Shown piece after piece: positions 1 to 9,655 of a DNA stretch of 64,000 nt (the stretch's first letter is position 1; every line of letters begins with the position of its first letter). This DNA comes from Neofusicoccum parvum (lineage: Eukaryota > Ascomycota > Dothideomycetes > Botryosphaeriales > Botryosphaeriaceae): positions 124,001 through 188,000 of the forward strand of contig CP087223.1 in the NCBI GenBank assembly GCA_020912385.1, in the 5' to 3' direction. The notes beneath the pieces are model-generated. The model saw only the letters and a program-made list of their open reading frames with translations. It was not told the DNA's origin and did no database searches. The translations under genes and the position numbers were made by a program.

Positions 1-388
1 AGTCAGGATGCTGCGATCGGCTCCAGTGTAGTCTACCGTTGTATACAGGCCCGTCCGCAATCAGATGCAACAGCGCGCCGTGCATGTGCACTTTCTGAAG
101 CTCTTCGCAAAAGTCATTGAGGCGAGCCAGACCGAGTTCTTCGCCCAGATCAGGGTGAGGCCCAATGACTTTGTCCAAGTTTCTGTTCATCCATGGAAAA
201 GCCGGAAGGACAAGAACGGTGGGCTATTGCTTCTGTATGAATCTGTGGAGTTTCTCTTTGGTGGCATGGCCAAAGACTTCGGGCTCATGAGACGCATCGT
301 TGCCCACGTGCTTTGAGAATCTTTTGAGTACGGTGATGACATCTTCGATAGTATCGCCACTGGGCGCTTCGTACTGTATCACCGCCAT
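1..388 (-). pseudogene. Isocyanide synthase (DIT1/PvcA family), 5' part, cut by window edge
   Basis: Reading leftward from the ATG at 388, the frame gives about 54 residues, an in-frame TAG at 224-226, then a clear DIT1/PvcA core: VLPAFPW, then NLDKVIG, then [14 protein letters not shown]. In this family these residues form the conserved start of the catalytic domain, which makes an isonitrile from an amino acid and ribulose-5-phosphate. The rest lies beyond the window's left edge. The TAG could be a C-to-T change of CAG; I saw no intron that removes it, so I call a pseudogene, though an unseen splice is possible. It lies about 300 bp downstream, on the same strand, of the end of a second member (694-1239), so two paralogues once stood in tandem. 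Confidence 0.65.
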
Positions 389-693
389 CGCTGCTTAGGT
401 GAGGATTAATAACGGTGGTGAGCAGAAACCACGGTTGTCCGGTTCAGCTGGAGTATTTATTCCATGAGTGATGTGGCGTGCAAGGACGTTAAACTTTGGA
501 TACTAAAACTTGGACCACCACGAGCCAATTAAAGGTGCTACTCATCTCTAGTTGTACCAAATTAGACCGCCTACGTACGCCCTGTATGTCCAGTTGGCGT
601 GGCTATTAAATGTGTCACGCGTATTCATATGCGAATGCTTGCTCGGCTATTTTGTAACTGGAAGGTAGTTGAAGAGCTCTGCTATTCCCTGGG
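389..693. other. Spacer between two isocyanide synthase relics
   Basis: About 300 bp of unremarkable sequence between the end of one isocyanide synthase relic and the ATG of the next on the minus strand. It should have held the promoter of the downstream copy. No ORF or repeat of note. Confidence 0.5.
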
Positions 694-1239
694 TCAAATT
701 CCTTGCAGCTCGACCTTTTTGTGCAAGAGCGCCAGAGTAGCTAGCCGTTTGCGATCTCTCTCCCCGAGCTCCTGCTTGGCAGAGCTCGCGCCATTGGCTC
801 TGCGAATTACCAAAACACCGCCGTAGAAATACTCCATCTCCACCTCCGCGTCCCAGCGATAGAGCGGAGACCACTCCCTAAAGCAATAAGGCCGATCTTT
901 TTTAATGACAACATCGTATAAGCCGGTAAGGTCCGATATATGTGCTATTTTAAAAGTTCCATTAATGGAGACTACCACCGCGCAGTTTTAAGGAGACATT
1001 GAAAATCCAGACGGTTAGGGTATAAGCGGTATTAACAGCTTGGTCGCTCCGGATAAGGGATGAATTAAGAGCCGGACGTAGTCCGGATACACCTCCCGGA
1101 CCAGTTTCGCGTATACCTACCGGGTCCAACATCAGCTACGGTATTTAAAAACGCGAAGATGTCAACCTACAACGCTACCGGCAATCATCTCCTTCGTAAT
1201 GGCTTTGACCTTTGCTTTATATATCTTGCGATAACCGGA
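694..1239 (-). pseudogene. Isocyanide synthase, C-terminal part of a gene split by inversion
   Basis: On the minus strand the stretch encodes, with frame changes and stops, AKEMI-like helix residues (KAITKEMIAG), then [14 protein letters not shown], the family's signature Y-x2-Y-[IV]-R-L-x-I-H-P-S-x-G, then a stop-free 94-residue run 978-694 containing VVVSINGTF, KKDRPYCFREWSPLY and VEMEYFYGGVLVIR. This is the C-terminal half of a DIT1/PvcA isocyanide synthase; the N-terminal half is absent here. The segment starts exactly at the LTR at 1240. The missing front half is 16 kb away at 17177-17967 on the opposite strand, next to the partner LTR. Several stops look like C-to-T changes. Confidence 0.75.
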
Positions 1240-1447
1240 TGTCAACCACATTGGCCCGCAATCACGTGTCTCGTATTCCTCTTCTGATCACTACACCACC
1301 ATCACTCCACCCCGTACGCGTCAATTCTTAGTACCTAGCACAGCCTCTTTTGCTTACGCGTCCCCTTTGCGATCAGATATTTATGTAGCACTCGATAGCA
1401 TTAATCAAAGAAGACAGCGGTGTCATTCTTTCTCGCGCCGTTCAACA
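1240..1447 (+). mobile_element. Solo LTR 1 (208 bp), recombinant flanks
   Basis: Starts TGTCAACCACATTGG and ends GCGCCGTTCAACA, matching the LTRs at 16691, 18966 and 59532. It is a solo LTR: no internal retrotransposon region follows. Left flank 1235-1239 is CCGGA and right flank 1448-1452 is AGTAC, so it lacks its own target duplication. The near-identical inverted copy at 18966-19173 (2 differences in 208) carries the complementary pair of flanks, which marks an LTR-LTR recombination (see findings). Confidence 0.9.
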
Positions 1448-1959
1448 AGTACCGAGTGCTCTTTAGTGATCTATTGTCCAAAATATTTGGGCCTTGCATC
1501 TAATAATGGCTGGTCTCGCGGGTGACTACTTCTTGGTGATGCGTTCTGACATGTACCTTGCACCCTTGCTCTAGTAGACCTGGCAAGGCTGGCAAGATCT
1601 ACAGCCGGAGCCCTGGTATTATTAAAGGGAACGGATTCTGTCAAAATCACGTGTATTTAGCTTTCTTAGCGTAGTTTCAGCCTAGTAAGAGGATAAGAGA
1701 GGGTGCCTCCCTAACCCCCTCTCCTCTTCGCCAAGAATCTTATCACTTATTTAAGAACCATCAAATCTCAATAGATTCTTCCGAGTCTGCCTGGTACCCA
1801 CATCATCGCCGTAGCCTGCTAGCCTATCTTCATCCACTCCCGTCCTCCGCCTTCCTCGTGCTGTTATGTGGCCTTGGATTCGAAGGGCCAACGCGGTGCA
1901 CTAATTTATCCTTCCCAGCGCCGAGTTAATGCTAGACTTTAACGTTAAAAAGCCTGGAC
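1448..1959. other. AT-rich degraded DNA, no gene seen
   Basis: No ORF of note. This is the left end of the inverted segment. Stops in all frames and TA richness suggest RIP-type decay. Confidence 0.5.
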
Positions 1960-2106
1960 GAGTAGGATCTCCTTATAACCAGTCGCTTAAGAGACTACTA
2001 TTTCGTCTTTACTAATAAGTTCAAAATTCCAAAGCAACCTGAATTGATAGCCATGCGTACGCCGAGCTGCGGATTATTTGTCCATGTTACTGAGCGGCGC
2101 TGCGGC
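1960..2106 (-). pseudogene. Cytochrome P450 relic, C-terminal end
   Basis: Minus-strand translation gives fragments in several frames that resemble the end of a P450 just after the haem loop: SSAYAWLSIQ (compare N-L-A-Y-A-E-x-R-x-I) and LLWNFEL. The Cys loop itself is too decayed to read. The rest of the gene is at 6068-6690 on the same strand; a MITE with two nested LINEs (2107-6067) sits between the two parts. Confidence 0.5.
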
Positions 2107-2500
2107 AGGGCTCTGAATAGACAAGCGAATTTAGGCGGGCTTTAAAGCTCGCTTAGTAATTAGTAAACTAAGCGCTTGACTTGGCACGCCTGTTCTAAAA
2201 TCTACTTTATAAAATACCCGCTTAAGGTATAAGCGGGCACTAAGCGGTATAAATAAAGCCTTTCTCTTAAGTAATTCTAGCTGATAGGACGTATATAATA
2301 GTATATATTAAATCCTCTTAGCTAGAATAGTTGTATATATTACGTTAGAATTTTAGTATAAATCCGTAGCTAGAGGAGTATTTCCCTTCTATAGCTGTAA
2401 TTAGACCAAAACTTAAGTAGGGAATAAAGCAGATATAGAACGTATATTATATATGCTTGCCAAGCGGGCCTGAAAATAGTGCTTAATCAATCAATTACCT

Positions 2501-4015
2501 CGAGCAACCAAGACCTGCCTGGCCATAGGTAGACTGAGGCACCTCCGACCAAAACAGATGCGCCAGCTCTATCAAGCATGCGTGATTCCTCAACTAGACT
2601 ACGCCTCAACCGTCTGGCACTCCCCAAAGAGATGCAAATGGCAAGTGGCAGTGCTCTCCAGGATTCAGCGGCTGGCAACAACCAAGGCCATTTCAGCCTT
2701 CCAAACCGTTTCAACTGAAGCACTAGACTACGAGAACTTTCTCCTACCAACAAAGCTACGCCTACAGGCTAGGGCAGAGAGGGTCATCACTAACCTCAAA
2801 ACACTCCCCACCTCTCATCCATGCAAGACGCTTGTCAACAAAACAACATCAACAATCAATCTGGCAGTCAGCTTCCTGAGCCCACTGAATGCAACCCTCA
2901 AGTTACAAAGCCCAGGCCAGGCTGAGGAGACTGAAGTAATTGACACATGCCCCCTTCCACCATGGAAACCCCTGCTACTAGACAACATCCAACTGCAGCT
3001 ACCTAAATCTCAGACCCTAGAGGTTTTCAAGGAAGAGCTTGAACGAGACGGGGCCAAGAGGATCTTCACAGACGCATCTCAAGTAAAAGGACAACTTGGA
3101 GCAGCTGCGGTGATCCTCAACCAGGAGCAGAGAATCCATAGACAAGCCCAGAAAGGGGTTGGCTCCAGCAAGTTTTACAGCATCACGGCCGCTGAGCTTA
3201 TCGCTATTAACACCGGCATGGAGCTAGCAGTGGAGCAGAACCTCGAAGAAGGCAACTCAAATCCAGCAATATACACAATCTACAGCGACTCAAAGGCAGC
3301 CCTACAAGCACTAGCAGACCCACACAAGCGACGATCAGGTCAAGGCATAGTACGGTCAATTACAGAAACAGCCAAGCATATCAAGGATAGCCATCAAATC
3401 AGCTTCTCTCTCCAATGGGTGCCAAGCCACAGTGGGATCAGAGGGAATGATGAAGCGGACAGGCTCGCTAAAGCTGCAACCACACGCCTCAGAGAACACA
3501 GCTTTGGACCACTGGCATCACTTCAGGCCCAGGCAGCCAAGGAAACAGCACACGCAACCTGGACAGCACAATGGGAAATCTCAGACAAAGGCCAGCACCT
3601 CCGAGGCATCGACACAGCCCCACCAGGCCCTCACACCCGGCATCTATACGACAAGCTCCCACGGAGCCAGACAGGCCTTCTTGCCCAGCTGCGAACTGGA
3701 CACTGCTAGCTCAATCAGCACCGCACTCGAATGGGCCGCATCAACAATGAGCAGTGTGAATGTGGAGAAGTTGAATCAGTGTCACATGTCCTTCTTGACT
3801 GTTACCTGCTTCAGCAAGGCCGTCAGAAGATGCTTCAAGAAAGTGGCTTACAAAAGAACAGCCTATCAGCCTTGCTAGGTGGAAAGCCACCAAACAGCAC
3901 AGCAGCCACCCAAAGCAAAAACAAGTGGAGGATAACAGCATCGCAGCTACAGGCTGTACTCAGCTTTGCGCAAGACACACAGCGGTTTATAAACAGAGAT
4001 AAACCTATAGCGTAG
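2501..4015 (+). pseudogene. LINE A ORF2 C-terminus: RT thumb, RNase H, Cys-His tail
   Basis: The frame opens at the truncation point without a true start. First comes the end of the reverse transcriptase (LYQACVIPQLDYASTVW), then an RNase H domain with its acidic residues in order: IFTDAS, TAAELIAI, IYSDSKAAL and NDEADRLAK. A single in-frame TAG at 3707-3709 interrupts the frame. Translation then resumes in the same frame with the Tad/I-type C-terminal motif CECGEVESVSHVLLDC and ends at 4015. The RNase H looks intact, but the RT palm is missing, so it cannot move itself. Confidence 0.85.
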
Positions 4016-4190
4016 AACACTCTTTACACCACACACCTAACACCTCACTCTCCGCCTCCCTTTACCTTCTCCTTCTCTCAATTGACACACAACATGTATA
4101 CTAGCATTGAAATTCTTTGAATAGTCGTAGCCTGCATATCGCTCAGGGCGATGGGTCAGGGTAAATGAATTCAACTCAACTCAACTCAAC
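2501..4190 (+). mobile_element. LINE A, 5'-truncated non-LTR retrotransposon
   Basis: Flanked by a 14-bp target duplication TCAATCAATTACCT (2487-2500 and 4191-4204). The element begins inside ORF2 and ends in a 3' region with a (TCAAC)n-type tail, the usual result of incomplete target-primed reverse transcription. The same 3' region and tail end LINE B at 5985, so A and B are one family. It lies inside MITE 1. Confidence 0.9.
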
Positions 4191-4207
4191 TCAATCAATT
4201 ACCTATT

Positions 4208-5985
4208 AGACCACAATCGGCCACGAGTTTTGCACCCATAAGAAGTATACGCCCAGAAGGCCCGCGGGGTCAAGACCACCATCAAATAAAAGCGCACAGC
4301 GAGCTCTTTAATTTACTTAATCGACAAGCATTGCAGCGCCCGCGCTGGGCCACCGGTCAACGGGCTCTTTCCGCCTCACACCTGCCGTTCACCCGCTGAA
4401 ACTTTTCACTCCTGTGGCCAGAGCGCAGCCTTGGCGCTGTGTGTAACAATGGCACCAAGCCCAGCATCCCTATCACAGGAAGGTCGGCAACCCGAGACCC
4501 GGGCGCCTTCGACTAGCCAGAGGGTAACCAGGCAGCATTCCACCACAAGACCCCAAGCGGAAAGTGCCAATCAAGACACAATCCACGTCTAACCAGCACC
4601 GAAAGCACCTTCACCTAGAGTACGAGTGGCATTCAACGAAGCCCTCCGCAGCAAAATTTAGGACTACGAGAGCTAAATTAAGAGCTTACAAACATAAGAG
4701 GAGTTCTCACGCCAGGGATTCCTAAAATTAGAGGAGAAACTCGCACAACTAGCCGAGCAAAACTAAAAGTTGGAGGAAAGAGTCGTCCAGCTAAGCGAAT
4801 AGAACCAAGAGCTAGAAGAAAAAGTCGAGCAACTAATCGAAGGAAATGAGTTGGACAAGGCGATTGAACAATTACTCGTTGATGACGAGCACCTAGAAGA
4901 CCAAGCTCAGAAACCATAGGACAACGTTGAAGAATCAACCAGACAGGCCCAGACAGAGAACCTTACCAGACAAGTCCAACAGCTTACAGAAAGGCTAAAC
5001 ACGCTATCTTTAACTCCGCAAGTCAATAATCTAAGCTAGGCAGCAGTGGCAGCGCGCCCGACACCCAAGTTCCCGCCAACGTACAACACCCAGTCTGGAA
5101 ACAGCCCGACAACCCTAAGGATTACCACCGCGCTACCCTCTGGCCAGAACACCTTCTCGAGGTACATGCCAACCAAGACTGCAGCAGAGCACATCTCAGA
5201 GGCCCTCAAGAAGCACGATAGGACAAGAGACGCATCAGTTCTCGGTATAGGAACGATAAAGCTAGGATACCTCATCCGCTTTAAGGACGAGGAAGTAAAG
5301 AAACTTGCGACGAGCAATACCGAATGGACTAAGACGCTTGGAAACGACACAGCGATCACCCAACCCCAATTTGGCATTGTAGTCCATCGGACACCAACAT
5401 CGGAAGTCAACATCGAGAAGAAAAACGAGGCTATCCAAAAGATTCTCCGGGAGAACAGCCTCGTAGACGCACGAATTAAGAATATAGCCTAGATGAAGAA
5501 AAGAGACTCGCCGCTAGGACAGCATACCTCCCTAGGCATCTGGTTCAGCACGCAAGAAGCAGCCCAAAACGCCATCTAGAACGGACTTGTGTTCGGCCAG
5601 AGCTACACCAACCGTGTCGAGCCCTACCGAATAGAGAGGAAGAGATGCCACCGGTGCCTTCAGTTTAGTCATCTAGCATGGAATTGCAAAAAGACGGAAA
5701 GGTGTAGGCACTGCTTAGCGGAGCACAACAAGAGGGACTGCAGCTCAGACACCCCTCCGAAGTGCGCAGACTGCAATCAAGACCACCCGACAGGAGCAGC
5801 CTAATGCAAAGGAGCGATGCCTTATCCTCTTCTAAGGAGAGGATAACTGTGTGCTGCCTCCTAGTTTCCTTTGTTATCTCTTAGTGTACACTATCCAGTA
5901 GCACATTCCTTTGAATAGTCTGTAGCCTGCATATCGCTTAGGGCGATGGGTCGGGGTAAATGATATCAACTCAACTCAACTCAAC
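4208..5985 (+). mobile_element. LINE B, ORF1 joined to the 3' end (ORF2 deleted)
   Basis: Flanked by TCAATTACCTATT at 4195-4207 and 5986-5998. It has a 5' leader (4208-4448), ORF1 (4449-5804) and then directly the family 3' end (from about 5830) with a (TCAAC)n tail; ORF2 is missing. Its left target duplication overlaps the right one of LINE A, so the two inserted at the same short target inside MITE 1. Confidence 0.85.
4449..5804 (+). pseudogene. LINE B ORF1 (gag-like, coiled coil and zinc knuckles), decayed
   Basis: From ATG 4449 one frame can be followed to 5804 through several stops. The first third is charged; 4680-5030 encodes heptad-like runs (LEEKLAQLAE, LEEKVEQLIEG), a coiled coil. 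5046-5492 is an open ORF1 core. 5589-5804 encodes CCHC-type knuckles (CHRCLQFSHLAWNC, CRHCLAEHNKRDC, CADCNQDH), the RNA-binding end of LINE ORF1. Most interrupting stops are TAG where Gln (CAG) would fit, including those at 5490-5492 and about 5577, as RIP-type C-to-T mutation gives. Confidence 0.8.
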
Positions 5986-6067
5986 TCAATTACCTATTGA
6001 GGCCTCCGTTTGTCAAGCAGGTTTTGAGGTCCGCTTGGCTTGTCCATGCTTGCCAATTCAGAGCCCT

Positions 6068-6690
6068 ACGCGGCTGCGGTGGTTATGTTCCTCGTTACGA
6101 TAGAACTAAAACAGAGAATGATCTGCACGAGTGGATATAGTTACATCAGCTTTTCTGCCCTGCCTTCAGGGGGTGGATGGAACGTGGGTACAGCGTGTGT
6201 GGTTCTACTTACGCCAGTCGGTACGAAATTGTCAAAGATAACATCTCCTACAGCCGAAACTTGGCACGGCCGTGTCAGAGGCAGCAAGAGGACATATACG
6301 CATTACCTCGTCTACGATCGCACTCACGTATGTCATACTCTAAGCGCCGTTGATACTGATGTCCAGCTTGCTTGTGAATGTGGGGCGGATCTTGTCAACC
6401 ACCTTGGCCGTGATGTCGTCGGGACGCGTCGCCGAGAGGTACGTGATGCCAGATAGTTTGCCGTTGCGGCCATGTCGTATCCGGCCATCGTCAAGACGTG
6501 AGCGTTTGCTTTGATCTCTTTCAAGTGCAAAGCTTGGGAGGCCGTGTCACTACGATTTCGTGTTTGGGTTCTTATCAAATAATACTTGGGTGCCCCCACG
6601 CCCAGCCATTGCCTTGATGAAGCCGGACCAGTCAGACTCAGCCAACCGCTTTACAACCATCTGGCTCATCAATTCCACGTGTTGCTCATA
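6068..6690 (-). pseudogene. Cytochrome P450 relic, I-helix to K-helix region
   Basis: Minus-strand reading, with frame changes, gives ANAHVLTMAGYDMAATA (I-helix, A-G-x-[DE]-T-T region, with the Thr pair changed), then LSGITYLSATRPDDITAKVV and SKLDISING, then YRNEEH, all in P450 order. These fit a CYP of fungal secondary metabolism type. Breaks: at least one frameshift after the I-helix, stops, and MITE 1 inserted just after YRNEEH; the end of the gene is at 1960-2106. Non-functional. Confidence 0.65.
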
Positions 6691-7139
6691 CTTCTATCCG
6701 GGTTGAAGTCAACTTGATGCGGTATTTATGCCTCTACGGCAAGGTTCCTGTCCTACATCCTTGTGTACAAGTGTCTCGCGAAGGTCCTGCCTGGTTCATC
6801 CCAGCCCCCGCCCAGCATGCTCACGATAACCTTCGCAGAGACTCCTTGACGTAATTTTCTATTTGTGGCGATCATACAACACAACTCACCTGGCATAGCG
6901 GTCCAAGTTCATAAGTACCCAGTGCTTTTCGCCACCACCGACTTACCACCCGCCACCCACCGCCCTTCCTCACCATCGCCGTGCATCCAGCTACCTCCAG
7001 ACCCGCCTCCACACGCCCCCAGAAAGCGCTGTTACATCTCCCACGCTGCCGTCACCGAGCTCGCGCACATACTCGCCTTCAGACCCCGCCAGTCTAAGCG
7101 CCCACACCAAGCTATACCACCACGCCGTTGTGCAGCCCG
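6691..7139. other. No supported gene
   Basis: Mixed composition; the plus-strand ORF beginning at 6865 is proline/arginine-rich and looks like a shadow of the minus-strand gene to its right. Parts near 6700-6840 may be the N-terminal end of the P450 relic, too decayed to read. Confidence 0.4.
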
Positions 7140-7646
7140 TCATCGACACACAGCACGCGTGCGGGCGTCCCCTCGCGGGCGCCGGCGTCTTCCACGACAG
7201 CCTGATCCGCCGACGTCGCCCACGCCGATCTCCACCGTCGCCTCGTCCGCGACGCTCCGGCCTTCCTTTTCCTCCGTCGAGCTGGATGCGCCGGGGAGCG
7301 ATGCGACAAGCGGGTTGGGGCTGGTCTTGCCTGGTCCCAGGGGTGGTGCGTGGCTCCTTTTCGCCTCCAACGTGCTCCTCGTGGCAGCGAGGGGCGATAT
7401 ATGGACGCCGCTGACATGGCCGGGATCAATTAGGGCATAGACACAGCTGTGGATCGAATCCACTTGGAAGGGGACTCGTATACGGAAGACGGCCGTGTTC
7501 TTAGACGTGTCGATACCAAGGAACAGAGTCACCGGAGGGTCTGGACGTAAGAAGACAACGGAGGCATCATCGACATCACGCCAGCTTGGTACCACTGGCG
7601 CCTCCTCGATGAGATGTGGGCCGTTAGACCTCGGGCCAGCATCCAT
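7140..7646 (-). CDS. Hypothetical protein of a duplicated-leader family (copy A)
   Basis: A 168-residue ORF from ATG 7646. The first ~95 residues look like a real folded part (PPVTLFLGIDTSKN, then VFRIRVPFQVDSIHSCVYALIDP); the end turns Arg/Gly-rich and may be out of frame or past an unseen intron. No family recognised. The ~570 bp upstream closely match the DNA upstream of the gene starting at 40338, so the two are paralogues sharing a leader. The start was chosen because homology between the loci runs up to this ATG. Confidence 0.45.
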   Translation of the reverse strand: MDAGPRSNGPHLIEEAPVVPSWRDVDDASVVFLRPDPPVTLFLGIDTSKNTAVFRIRVPFQVDSIHSCVYALIDPGHVSGVHISPLAATRSTLEAKRSHAPPLGPGKTSPNPLVASLPGASSSTEEKEGRSVADEATVEIGVGDVGGSGCRGRRRRPRGDARTRAVCR

Positions 7647-8215
7647 TGCCTATCTAATCTAAGCATCTCAGTCAGTGGTTGCAAACATTCAAGCGGTGCC
7701 AAAGCAGGGGGAGAAAAATAAGGAATGCGATCCCCGTCTCGCATTTCAACGCGAGACGTTTCCCACCCGCCCAGGCTTTTCGATGTTGAGGTCTGGAGCA
7801 GCCTTGGCTCTGGCGCTAACGCCATCACTGGGCTGCAAGAGGGATGCGACGATAGAAGAAACGGCAGTCACCCATCCGGCAACACGGTCCCAACAGTCCG
7901 GTAGTGTTGCAGCGCCCTTGGCTCTCCAATTTGCGGGACTGCTCTTTGTCTCTGGGCGCGATCGGCAGGGTCTGCCCGCAGCCACGATGCGTGTTCCAGC
8001 AAGGCGGTGCGGATGGACGGTCTGAAGGCGCCGAGATAGAAGATACGGCAATCCGTCTGCCCGGAGTGGGTGCCCCTACAGACCCCTGGTGCTACCCAGG
8101 TGCACGAAGCATGGCCTGCTCTTTGTCTCTGAGGCGCCCGGCTTGCAGGCCCAGTGAGCCACTACCTACCCCTCCACCCAACCGGGCTTTGGAGTAGCCC
8201 TGACTCTGGGTGTTG
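7647..8215 (-). promoter_or_regulatory. Duplicated leader/promoter block, copy A
   Basis: Reading leftward, this block matches 40339-40880 over most of its length. Shared segments include AAGCCCGGT, CAGGCCATGCTTCG, TTGCCGTATCTTCTATC, CTGTTGGGACCG and AAGCCTGGGCGGGTG. It also has an internal repeat: an AAGGCTGCTC...AAGCC.GG.CGGGTG block occurs at both ends. Likely a promoter plus long 5' leader of the family; a spliced leader is possible. Several short ORFs cross it but none is conserved. Confidence 0.6.
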
Positions 8216-8865
8216 CAATGTAGTTTTGCAGGATCGTGCGTGACGTATGCAGAGCCTCAATGCGGTCGGCGATGAGGGCATACGGCGGCGTGAGGGCCGG
8301 CCTATCAGCAGTAGTCAGAACAGACTCCGAAGAGCAGGCTCGACGCACCCGTCTCACGCGCCTGTCGAGCGGCGGCAACCCCGGCAGGCCACTGGCGTCC
8401 GAGGCGGACACGGAGGCTGGAGGCCGGCTTGCATACCACTGTCCATCTCCACTCAACAGACCGCCGCGCGGTTTGGCGCCGATACATTGTGGAGGAGTTG
8501 GTAGTAGCTTCGCGCTCGCGAGGCACGCGACATTCACTGGTTGACGCGAGGCATGCGATATACACTGGTTGAGGTGGCGCAGCAGCCGCACGGACGCTAC
8601 AATGGAAACATGGACACGACGGGCATGGAAGGGCTCGGAACGAGAGAGCAAGTACGCGGGTGTAGGGTAGATGGAGCAGAGTGGAGTGGAGGATGGGAGC
8701 GAGATGGCGTCAGGCGCTGCGAAACGCGGAGGTGGCGAAGAGATGGATGGACCTGCGGAGCCTTGGCCAGCCAAGGTAATGACAGCTTTCAATCCTGAAT
8801 AGCAGAGCCAGCTCGTTAAGACCGCCGGTATAACAAGATAACTGCACACCAAAGCTGTCAATATC
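8216..8865. other. Gene-free, GC-rich spacer
   Basis: Overlapping ORFs on both strands, none with recognisable domain or sustained coding character. Separates the inverted leader copies A and C. Confidence 0.4.
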
Positions 8866-9020
8866 GGAGCCAGGGCTGCTCAAGAAGCCCGGTCGGGTAG
8901 AGGGGTGGGTGGTAGATTACTGGGCTTGCAAGCCAGTAGCGGCAGAGAAAAAGAGCAGGCCATGCTTCGTGCTCCTGGGGAATACTGGGGGCACAATCCT
9001 TCCATCGCCAGATGGATACG
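8866..9020 (+). repeat. Partial third leader copy (copy C), inverted
   Basis: In plus orientation, this repeats the outer ~145 bp of leader copy A: AAGCCCGGTCGGGT, TGGGCTTGCAAGCC and AGAGCAGGCCATGCTTCG occur in the same order. Similarity fades after about 9010. With copy A it forms an inverted repeat around 8216-8865. Confidence 0.6.
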
Positions 9021-9655
9021 GATGCAGAGTCCGCTAGAGCCTGCGCTGGGAAGATGCCCACGCACCCTTTCCGATACAGCGTCCTCAATGACCAGAGTCA
9101 TAGCGAGGCCTGAAGTAGGGAGAGCCAGGCACGTGCATCTTTTCTTCCCCATCCTCATGCCAGGTGACCACGACCCGCTCCTGAACCACGCATGTAAGGT
9201 CCCGCGGCCAACCACATGTTTCGATTTGTGCATCGACCGTTGTCAAGGACGGCATCGCGAAGGAAACGAGAGACGGATATGGTGATGCGTAAGCCTCAGG
9301 ACCCCGAAAAGTGCAACAAGAAATGCGCCACATAAAAGCGATGGCCCAGCACAAAGCAGTTAAACCCACCCACCTAGCTTTGCAAAGCACCCGAGCTTGA
9401 GAGCAGCCTCGACTCTGTGCTCCCGGTCGAAAATGTAGATGGTGTGAATGGAATCGAGCTTCCCTCTTTGCTGCCGGGGATCGCCACGGTAACTGAGCCG
9501 AGAGTCAACACTGCGGCGAGGCTGACAGGGCGCATCTAGGACACCGAGGCCGAGAAGCAAAAAGGCCAGCGCAGTAGCTGTTACTTCCAAAGCCAGAGGC
9601 GCCACCGTAGAAACGCCACGGCTGTCAACACGTCGCCGGGCTGACTGGGCTCAGG
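9021..9655. other. No supported gene
   Basis: Minus-strand ORFs at 9085-9390 and 9360-9605 exist; the second starts with a hydrophobic run (ALEVTATALAFLLLGLGVL) that could be a signal segment. I see no family match and do not call a gene. Confidence 0.35.

Larger units (their letters stand above)
2107..6067. mobile_element. MITE-like TIR element 1, carrying two nested LINEs
   Basis: Left end AGGGCTCTGAATAGACAAGC; right end is the reverse complement of AGGGCTCTGAATTGGCAAGC. Subterminal AAGCGGGC/AAGCGCTTG repeats occur as in the copies at 45056, 48423 and 51815. Without the LINEs it is about 466 bp and has no coding capacity. The flanking 10-mers GCGCTGCGGC (2097-2106) and ACGCGGCTGC (6068-6077) agree at 7 of 10, suggesting a decayed 10-bp target duplication like that of Mutator-like elements. 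It is inserted in a P450 pseudogene. Confidence 0.7.
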
